Positions 15,193 through 20,670 of a DNA stretch of 20,670 nucleotides are shown here, piece by piece; the first letter of the stretch is position 1, and each line of letters begins with the position of its first letter. Under the pieces are notes generated by a model. The model did no database searches and was not told the DNA's origin. It worked only from the letters and a program-made list of their open reading frames with translations. Source of the stretch: VGJW01 sp035285595 (GTDB lineage: Bacteria; Cyanobacteriota; Sericytochromatia; S15B-MN24; VGJW01); NCBI GenBank assembly GCA_035285595.1, contig JAYKGV010000021.1:1-20670 (forward strand), written 5' to 3'. A program made the translations under genes and the position numbers.

Positions 15193-15842
15193 CGGCCTAC
15201 CGAGATAGGGCCATACCAGGCCGTCGCATGTCCCTTGGTTTGGTCCGTATCCGTCAGCAGCGCGACGGCGGTGACGGGACCCGTGGGTTCACGCCGAAAA
15301 AAGTCTCGGTAGTCTGCACGCAGGTCCCGGCTTTCGTGTTTCCAGGTTCCAGCTTCCTCACGACCGCTGCGCAAGACGTAGATACCTATTCGACCGGTGT
15401 CCGGTGCCGCATGTACCGTGCCCGCCGGCCGGCTATTTCCCCAGATGTAAGCAATGCCTGTCGCCCGCGGCATGTCCTCCTTCCGGCGCAGGTTCCAGAA
15501 AAAATAAAGTCGGGCCGGGACGTCGTCGCTCCGACGCTGGGCCTCATCGGCACGGGCGATAGGCCCTTCCACCTTCCATGACCATGAGATCTGAGGTGTC
15601 TTCACGGGATCGATGACGACCCGACGCGTCAGCATCGAGGCCGCCGCACGGCTATCGGCCCTGACGATCCAAGTCCCGTCGGGAGCCTGCTCCGGTCGGT
15701 AATGCACCTTAGGATGCCAAGGCAAGGACGTGGCATTCTGCCACGTCGACCATTCCGCCCCGGCATAGCCGAGCATGGCAGGTGCGTGGAGGGTCTCGAC
15801 GAGCGGCACAAGCAGCATGGGGCGTCCAACGGGTTCAGGCAA
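15183..15842 (-). CDS. DUF3047 family protein
   Basis: The 219-residue product matches the pattern of DUF3047, a family without known function. Visible marks are TPQISWSWKVEGPIARADEA, then SDDVPARLYFFW, GIAYIWGNSRPAG, GTWKHESRDLRADYRDFF and VALLTDTDQTKGHATAWYG. The abundant Trp and Tyr and the beta-rich look suggest a carbohydrate-binding-like jelly roll, which is inference. Family members usually have an export signal. Here the N-terminus (MLLVPLVETLHAPAM after a possible start) is only weakly signal-like. The most upstream start is TTG 15842, and ATG 15818 is an alternative; neither has a strong ribosome binding site. It stands alone, convergent with the SPFH gene and divergent from thioredoxin. 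Confidence 0.8.
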   Translation of the reverse strand: MPEPVGRPMLLVPLVETLHAPAMLGYAGAEWSTWQNATSLPWHPKVHYRPEQAPDGTWIVRADSRAAASMLTRRVVIDPVKTPQISWSWKVEGPIARADEAQRRSDDVPARLYFFWNLRRKEDMPRATGIAYIWGNSRPAGTVHAAPDTGRIGIYVLRSGREEAGTWKHESRDLRADYRDFFRREPTGPVTAVALLTDTDQTKGHATAWYGPISVGRVR

Positions 15843-15875
15843 AGGGCAAGCCCATGATGCCGGTCGTCCCTGAGG

Positions 15876-15900
15876 GGTTCAAGCGGCAAAATACTGAACC
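15876..15900 (-). promoter_or_regulatory. Inverted repeat with possible -10 upstream of the DUF3047 gene
   Basis: GGTTCA (15876-15881) and TGAACC (15895-15900) form a perfect 6-bp inverted repeat with a 13-nt spacer. On the minus strand the spacer includes TATTTT, which would place a transcription start near 15880. This is compatible with an operator overlapping a promoter. No good -35 is visible. Confidence 0.25.
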
Positions 15901-16260
15901 TGTACACGGGCAAGAATCGCCGAGTCTCGCGTAGAGTCAGGATGAGGCATGGCAAGTATTTCGCGACGGAAGCAGCTCGCGCGAGGCACAAGGGACCGTG
16001 CCGGAAACGATCCAGCGGTCGACCCGTGTTCGCCTCATTCCGGACGGGTCAGGTCCCTCGGGTGAGAGGTCGTTGGGGCCAACTCATCGGGCTTTCGATT
16101 CCCCAGATGCGACCGCACCGTTGGACTCCAGAAGGTTCAGCCTCGGACTCGACCGCCACGGCCCCAAGGGTGTCACACGAAGTGCGAGAGCCTTGAATGC
16201 CCTGCAAGGCGGCCAACAAGGCCTGGACTCTCGTCCTTCCACCTTGCTACCCCCATGGGG

Positions 16261-16266
16261 TATAAC
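16261..16266 (+). promoter_or_regulatory. Possible -10 element of the thioredoxin gene
   Basis: TATAAC stands out in a GC-rich leader and would start transcription near 16273, giving a leader of roughly 57 nt before the GTG. No matching -35 hexamer is seen at normal spacing. Confidence 0.25.
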
Positions 16267-16329
16267 GGAGACATGCCTCCCTGGTTCCCCAGTCTTGCTC
16301 CGGAACCCGGTGCCGAATGGAGGGTCCTC

Positions 16330-16815
16330 GTGTCATCCCATCTCATCAATTGCCCGGCCTGTCATACACGCAATCGCGTGCCTGAACGCCCGGGAACCCC
16401 CAAGTGCGGGGCCTGCGGAGCCAAGTTGCCCGCTCCGTCGGATCCTGCCGCCACGAGGTCACCCGGCAAGCCCGTGGAGGTCACGGACCAGACGTTCACC
16501 ACCCTGGTTCTTGGGGCCGATCGGCCGGTCCTGGTGGATGTCTGGGCCCCTTGGTGCGGACCTTGCCGGATGCAGTCTCCCGTCCTTGAGAAGTTGGCAC
16601 GCGACCACGGTGACAACCTGCTGGTCGCCAAGCTCAACGCCGACGAAAACCCGCGGACTGTGGGTGCCCTGGGCGTTCAGGGGCTACCCACCCTGCTTCT
16701 GGTTCGAGGCGGGAAAGTGATGGCCCGGCAAGCCGGCTTCATGCCAGAAGCGCATCTGCTGGCTTGGCTCAGACAGCCTGGTGGCCTTCAGCTGTCGAAC
16801 ACGCAAGCATCCTAA
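16330..16815 (+). CDS. trxC: Thioredoxin 2 with N-terminal zinc ribbon
   Basis: This 161-residue thioredoxin reduces protein disulfides in the cytosol. An N-terminal zinc ribbon (CPAC at 8-11 and CGAC at 26-29) identifies the thioredoxin 2 subtype. A linker of about 20 residues rich in Pro, Ala and Ser joins it to the thioredoxin fold, which has the active site WCGPC (75-79) and cis-proline in GLPT (P120). The E. coli protein has 139 residues; the extra length is the linker and a short C-terminal tail. GTG 16330 is chosen because GGAGGG (16319-16324) lies 5 nt upstream; an ATG at 16255 would add 25 residues with no family match. In E. coli trxC answers oxidative stress; nothing here shows that control. 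It converges with the YitJ-type gene, with 37 bp between stops. Confidence 0.92.
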   Translation: MSSHLINCPACHTRNRVPERPGTPKCGACGAKLPAPSDPAATRSPGKPVEVTDQTFTTLVLGADRPVLVDVWAPWCGPCRMQSPVLEKLARDHGDNLLVAKLNADENPRTVGALGVQGLPTLLLVRGGKVMARQAGFMPEAHLLAWLRQPGGLQLSNTQAS

Positions 16816-16852
16816 GACGACGGAAGGTCGAGGGTCCGGACAAAAGCCGGGA

Positions 16853-18694
16853 TCATCCATCACGCTCCGCAAGCACAGCCAGGGCAAGCTCGACTCGCCC
16901 CAGCGGGGCACTGACTTGGACACCCTGGATGTCGGCCTTGAAACGGTCCAGCATCTCACGAGCAATGGTCACTCCCTCTGCCGGTGCCGAGCCCGTCGCC
17001 TCGGCGTTCTGCATGCGTCGCAAGAGCTCGCGGGGCACCGAGACTCCGGGTACTTCGTTGGCCATGAACTCGGCATTGCGGTAGCTGGCAAAAGGCCAGA
17101 TACCCGCCACGATAGGGATTCCGAAAGTCTGGACGCGCTCGAGAAATCGCTCGAATTGCCAAGAATCGAACACCGGTTGAGTCAAGGCGAACTGCGCGCC
17201 GGCCTCGACTTTCCAAGCAAACCGCCGGAGCTCATGGTCGAGATCGAGAGCCGCGGGATTGACACCGACCCCGTAACAGAACGAAGTCGCACTACCCATC
17301 GGATGCCCCCCGAGATCGCGCCCTCGGTTGAGATTGCGGACCATATTGGCGAGGCCAATGGCATCGATGTCGAAAACGGCCGTGGCCTGTGGGTAGGGCC
17401 CCATCTTCGGGGGATCGCCGGTGACCAACAGCAGGTTTCTAAGCCCCAACGCCGCGGCGCCCAGCAAATCCGACTGCATACCAAGCAGGTTTCGATCGCG
17501 ACACGTGTAATGCACCACCGGTTCGATGCCCTCCCGAGCCAACAACACACCTGCGGCCCATGCACTCATCCGGCTCTGGGCACGAGGGCCATCGGGCACG
17601 TTCACGGCGAGGACCCCTGCTTCGCGAATCTGCCGGACCTTCTCCAACCACGTCTGGGCATCGGCTCCCTTGGGGGGAAGGACTTCAATCGTCGTGACGA
17701 ACCTGCCCTCGGCCAAGCTTGCACCCCAGGCTGAACACTCAGCCATGGGAGTCTCGAGGGTGGAGGAGGTCGCCACCTCCACAGGGGGGCTGGCCGGAAC
17801 GACCCGAATCTGGCCAGGTTGGCGGGCGCGAACCGCGTCAGCCATCAATCGGACATGCTCGGGCGTGGTTCCGCAGCAGCCTCCGATGACCCGAGCACCC
17901 GCCTGCAACAGCCGCCGCGCATACTTGGCCATGTAATCAGGACTTGAGAGATACATTTTCCGCCCGGCCACCTCGCGAGGCATGCCGGCATTGGGCTGGA
18001 CCGAGATCGGCCGTGTGGTCACACGGACCATCGCCGCCACGGCTTCCAGCATGGGAGCTGGTCCGACCGAGCAATTGAGCCCGACCACGTCGGCTCCCCA
18101 CGTCTCCAAGCTCCGCGCAATCTCCTCGACCGAAGCGCCATAGCTGCTTCGACCATCCTCTTGAACCGTCATCTGCGCGATGATCGGCAAGTCGGTGCGT
18201 TCTCGGACCGCAAGGATGGCTTGATGCATCTCGTCAGGATCCGAGAAAGTCTCGAGGACGAAGGCGTCGACACCACCGGCCAACAGGCCCGCGATGGCCT
18301 CCCCGAAAAATTGCTTCGCCTCCTCGAGCGAAGTCGGGCCGTAGGGCTCCAGCCGAATGCCCAAGGGCCCCACGGCACCTGCGACCCACAACTCATCCCC
18401 TACGGCCCGTCGGGCAAGCTCCGCTGCGGTGCGGTTGAGGCGCACGACCTCGTGACCCAGCCCATGGGTAGAGAGCCGGGGCCCTGTCGCCCCGAACGTG
18501 TTGGTCTCCACGATGCGGGCACCGGCTTTGGCGTAAGCCGCATGAATACCCGCCACAAGATCAGGTTCCTCGAAGCACAGGGCATCATAACTGCGGTTGA
18601 TGAAGACGCCTTGCTGGTACAGCATCGTCCCCATGGCTCCGTCAAAGACCAAGACCTCGCCTGCAGCCAATGCTTCTGCGAGGGGGCGCCTCAC
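16853..18694 (-). CDS. yitJ: Bifunctional homocysteine S-methyltransferase / methylenetetrahydrofolate reductase
   Basis: This 613-residue fusion is essentially the same length as B. subtilis YitJ. Residues about 1-300 form a homocysteine S-methyltransferase barrel: FDGAMGTMLYQQG near the start, zinc ligand C208 in GLNCSVGP, and C273/C274 in GGCCGTTPEH. Residues from about 330 form the FAD-dependent methylenetetrahydrofolate reductase: TIEVLPPKGAD, LLLVTGDPPKMG and ALTQPVFDSWQFERFLERV. The second half makes 5-methyltetrahydrofolate and the first half activates homocysteine. GTG 18694 overlaps the MetH stop as GTGA, giving coupled translation; a frame to 18790 lies within metH. Being downstream of MetH, it probably supplies the methyl donor and perhaps the homocysteine-binding domain for methionine synthesis. 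Confidence 0.93.
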   Translation of the reverse strand: MRRPLAEALAAGEVLVFDGAMGTMLYQQGVFINRSYDALCFEEPDLVAGIHAAYAKAGARIVETNTFGATGPRLSTHGLGHEVVRLNRTAAELARRAVGDELWVAGAVGPLGIRLEPYGPTSLEEAKQFFGEAIAGLLAGGVDAFVLETFSDPDEMHQAILAVRERTDLPIIAQMTVQEDGRSSYGASVEEIARSLETWGADVVGLNCSVGPAPMLEAVAAMVRVTTRPISVQPNAGMPREVAGRKMYLSSPDYMAKYARRLLQAGARVIGGCCGTTPEHVRLMADAVRARQPGQIRVVPASPPVEVATSSTLETPMAECSAWGASLAEGRFVTTIEVLPPKGADAQTWLEKVRQIREAGVLAVNVPDGPRAQSRMSAWAAGVLLAREGIEPVVHYTCRDRNLLGMQSDLLGAAALGLRNLLLVTGDPPKMGPYPQATAVFDIDAIGLANMVRNLNRGRDLGGHPMGSATSFCYGVGVNPAALDLDHELRRFAWKVEAGAQFALTQPVFDSWQFERFLERVQTFGIPIVAGIWPFASYRNAEFMANEVPGVSVPRELLRRMQNAEATGSAPAEGVTIAREMLDRFKADIQGVQVSAPLGRVELALAVLAERDG

Positions 18695-20670
18695 GGCTGC
18701 GCCCCTGCGGCGCTCCGGACGGAGAAGTAGGTGGCCTCGGGATGATGAAGCACCAAAGCCACCGTCGATTGCTCGGGAACCAGTTGGCAAGCTTCGGTGA
18801 GCGTCATCCCGGTCCTTTCGGTAACCGGAAGGATGCGAAAGAGCGTCCGATGGTCCTCGAGATCGGGAATGGCGGGGTAACCCCAGCTGTATCGTTTGCC
18901 TCGGCCATCCGCCAGCCCCCAGAGCCTACGGACATGCCTGTGGGTCCATTCGGCGAGCGCCTCGGCAAGTTCGACCGCAAGGCCATGCGTGAAGTATGCC
19001 TCTGCATAATCATCGCCCTGCTGCAACTCCGCCTGCCGCCGAGTCGCCTGTTCACCCACCGTCACGGCCTGCAGTGCCAACACATCCCGGACACCGGCGT
19101 CCACGGAGTGGACGTAGTCCGCCAAGGAAAGTCGCTGGCCCCCGGCCTGACGGGGACAATGGAAGCGCCCTAGGGGCTCGGAGGCCTCGGGAGAGGCATA
19201 CACGAGCAGGTCCTCACCCTCTGCGGCACAGGCATAGAAACCAAAGACCCCCTGCGGCCGCAACCACGGGTCACATGCGAGAGCCTCGCGCATACGCGCC
19301 AGCCTCGGTGTGAATTCCTCATCGACCAGACGTGCCCATGCCTCTCCCTTCGTGCCCCGCCCTCCCCATGACAGGCGGAAGAGGCTGTCACGGTCGAGGA
19401 GGTCGAAAAGCTCCCCCAGCGGCACGCTCTCAAGAGGACGAGAGCCCCAGAAGGGGGGGACAGGGATCTGGGTCACCGGCCGAACCGCGGACCGCACGGG
19501 CCGTGACTCGACAGAAACGGTGGAGCTTGCCGTTGGCTGGCGCGCCGCCGCGAGGGCCGACTCGTGCACTTCGGCCAGCGCCTCGGTTCGACCTTGGGGG
19601 TCTGACAATCGGTCCAGCAACGCCAGTCCCTCGAACGCGTCCTTGGCATAAAAGACACCGGCAGGGTAAGGACGGCCGTCCGGTAGCAGGGCGACCCTGC
19701 GCCCGAAGGCCGGATTGATGGCCGCCCCACCAATCAGAATGGGGATGTCCAGACCCTGGCGGTGGGCCTCCTCGATGCACAGCGGCATCTGGCGGGACGT
19801 CGAAACCAGAAGGGCCGACAGCCCGATGGCGTCGGCACCCGCCTCACGCGCACGATCGAGGATGGTCTGCACGGGCACTTGCTTGCCCAGGTCAAGGACC
19901 TTGTAGCCGTTGTTTGAGAGGATGACATGGACGAGGTTCTTGCCGATGTCGTGAACATCGCCGAAGACCGTGGCCAGCACGACAGTTCCCTTGCTCACGC
20001 CTTCCTGGCGATCAAGATGCCTCTCCACGTGGGCCACGGCCCGCTTCATGACTTCGGCGGACTGCAGCACGAAAGGCAGGATGAGTTCGCCAGCCCCGAA
20101 GCGATCCCCGACTTCCTTCATGGCAGGCAAGAGGACGTCGTTCAGGACGGAGACAGGGTCCCTGCGGCTCAGGACGTCGTCGAGAAGCGCTTCCAACCCC
20201 TCCTTGCGGCGCTCCAGAATCTGCCGGTGGACGCGCTCTTCGGAAGTCCGGGCATCGACCGAGACCTCACTTGCGGAAGCCGCTGCGCGTTCGGGGGCTG
20301 TGGTGCCTGCGAGCCCTTCGATAAGGCGGGGCAAGGCATCGTCCCGGCGGGCAAGCACCAGATCCTCCGCCAGTTCGAGGGCCTCGGGGGGAATCTCACG
20401 CAAGGGCATCACGTGATCGGGATGGACGATGGCCAAATCGAGGCCGGCCTGGACCGCGTGGTGCAGGAAGACCGCATTGACGACCTTGCGGATTTCAGGC
20501 CCCAGCCCGAAGGACACGTTAGAAACGCCGAGGATGGTACGGACCCCAGGCAAAGCGGCCTTGACGAGCCGGATGCCCTCGAGCGTTTCCAACGCCGAAT
20601 GGAGATATTCGGGATCACCGGTCGCCAGCGTGAACGTCAAGGTATCCACGATGAGCGCTTCGGGTGAGAG
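18691..20670 (-). CDS. metH: Cobalamin-dependent methionine synthase MetH, N-terminus cut by window edge
   Basis: The reading frame is open through the right edge (LSPEALIVDTLTFTLATGD at the boundary), so the visible 659 residues are the C-terminal part. In order they are: the end of the pterin (methyltetrahydrofolate)-binding barrel with TILGVSNVSFGLG; the B12 cap; the cobalamin-binding domain with GDVHDIGKN, whose His (codon 19951-19953) is the lower cobalt ligand; and the AdoMet-activation domain, with HSVDAG, RYSWGYPAIPDLED and TLTEACQLVPEQSTVALVL. The enzyme moves a methyl group from 5-methyltetrahydrofolate to homocysteine through cobalamin. The presence of the activation domain implies reductive repair with AdoMet. 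The usual RYSPGYPAC motif reads RYSWGYPAI here. Whether the N-terminal homocysteine domain exists lies outside the window. A cobalamin riboswitch, if any, would also be upstream. Confidence 0.93.
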   Translation of the reverse strand, partial: LSPEALIVDTLTFTLATGDPEYLHSALETLEGIRLVKAALPGVRTILGVSNVSFGLGPEIRKVVNAVFLHHAVQAGLDLAIVHPDHVMPLREIPPEALELAEDLVLARRDDALPRLIEGLAGTTAPERAAASASEVSVDARTSEERVHRQILERRKEGLEALLDDVLSRRDPVSVLNDVLLPAMKEVGDRFGAGELILPFVLQSAEVMKRAVAHVERHLDRQEGVSKGTVVLATVFGDVHDIGKNLVHVILSNNGYKVLDLGKQVPVQTILDRAREAGADAIGLSALLVSTSRQMPLCIEEAHRQGLDIPILIGGAAINPAFGRRVALLPDGRPYPAGVFYAKDAFEGLALLDRLSDPQGRTEALAEVHESALAAARQPTASSTVSVESRPVRSAVRPVTQIPVPPFWGSRPLESVPLGELFDLLDRDSLFRLSWGGRGTKGEAWARLVDEEFTPRLARMREALACDPWLRPQGVFGFYACAAEGEDLLVYASPEASEPLGRFHCPRQAGGQRLSLADYVHSVDAGVRDVLALQAVTVGEQATRRQAELQQGDDYAEAYFTHGLAVELAEALAEWTHRHVRRLWGLADGRGKRYSWGYPAIPDLEDHRTLFRILPVTERTGMTLTEACQLVPEQSTVALVLHHPEATYFSVRSAAGAQP

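Larger units (their letters stand above)
15843..16329. other. Long intergenic region between DUF3047 and thioredoxin genes
   Basis: About 490 bp without a gene I can support. Frames open through it encode Arg/Ser/Pro-rich sequence with no family resemblance. A 6-bp inverted repeat GGTTCA/TGAACC (15876-15900) lies 34 bp upstream of the DUF3047 TTG start and contains AAAATA, read on the minus strand as TATTTT, a possible -10. TATAAC at 16261-16266 is a possible -10 for the thioredoxin gene, about 64 bp before its start. No tRNA or riboswitch was recognised. Confidence 0.4.

Noticed and set aside
15998..16720. Plus-strand frame running from the intergenic region into the thioredoxin gene
   Set aside because: It reads through trxC in the wrong frame, has a GTG without a ribosome binding site, and its product resembles no family.
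16816..16852. CCGG/CCGG hairpin between the thioredoxin and YitJ-type stops as a bidirectional terminator
   Set aside because: Only 4 bp of stem and no T-run on either side.
1..20670. CRISPR arrays, insertion sequences, tRNA or rRNA genes, phage genes
   Set aside because: No regularly spaced direct repeats, transposase motifs, cloverleaf T-loop patterns or phage structural genes were seen on reading either strand.

Overview
The window is GC-rich bacterial DNA, densely coded on both strands with short intergenic gaps. Several starts are GTG or TTG, and four gene pairs overlap by exactly 4 bp (GTGA or ATGA). Three or four genes begin with lipoprotein signal peptides. The gene set (soluble-adenylyl-cyclase-like ATPase, YhaO/YhaN pair, YitJ-type homocysteine methyltransferase/MTHFR next to MetH) suits an environmental, probably uncultivated bacterium. 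Chloroflexota, Deinococcota or cyanobacteria-related Sericytochromatia come to mind, but nothing here fixes the taxon.

Layout. 1-306: no gene recognised. 307-1026 (-): lipoprotein with two carboxypeptidase-regulatory-like folds. 1092-4778 (+): class III cyclase / AAA ATPase / TPR protein. 4895-5560 (+): helical protein of unknown function. 5553-9759 (-): three coupled genes in transcription order, a YhaO/Mre11-like nuclease, a YhaN/Rad50-like ATPase with a membrane hairpin, and a type III Mod-like DNA methyltransferase. 9817-10626 (+): metallo-beta-lactamase-fold putative lipoprotein, divergent from the nuclease operon. 10768-11749 (+): a possible 53-residue protein and a PP2C-like protein that has lost metal ligands. 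11773-14093 (-): glycine-betaine/choline-type ABC importer, an ATPase followed by a fused permease-binding protein. 14251-15159 (+): band-7/SPFH lipoprotein. 15183-15842 (-): DUF3047 protein. 16330-16815 (+): thioredoxin 2. 16853-20670 (-): MetH (cut by the right edge), then the bifunctional homocysteine methyltransferase/MTHFR.

How the genes work together. MetH and YitJ form a one-carbon/methionine operon. The ABC pair should import a compatible solute. The most unusual unit is the nuclease-ATPase-methyltransferase operon. A Mod-type methyltransferase without a Res subunit is translationally coupled to an SbcCD-like complex that may be tethered to the membrane. This could be a modification-guided DNA-processing or defence system, but that is inference; DNA repair plus an orphan methyltransferase is the main alternative.
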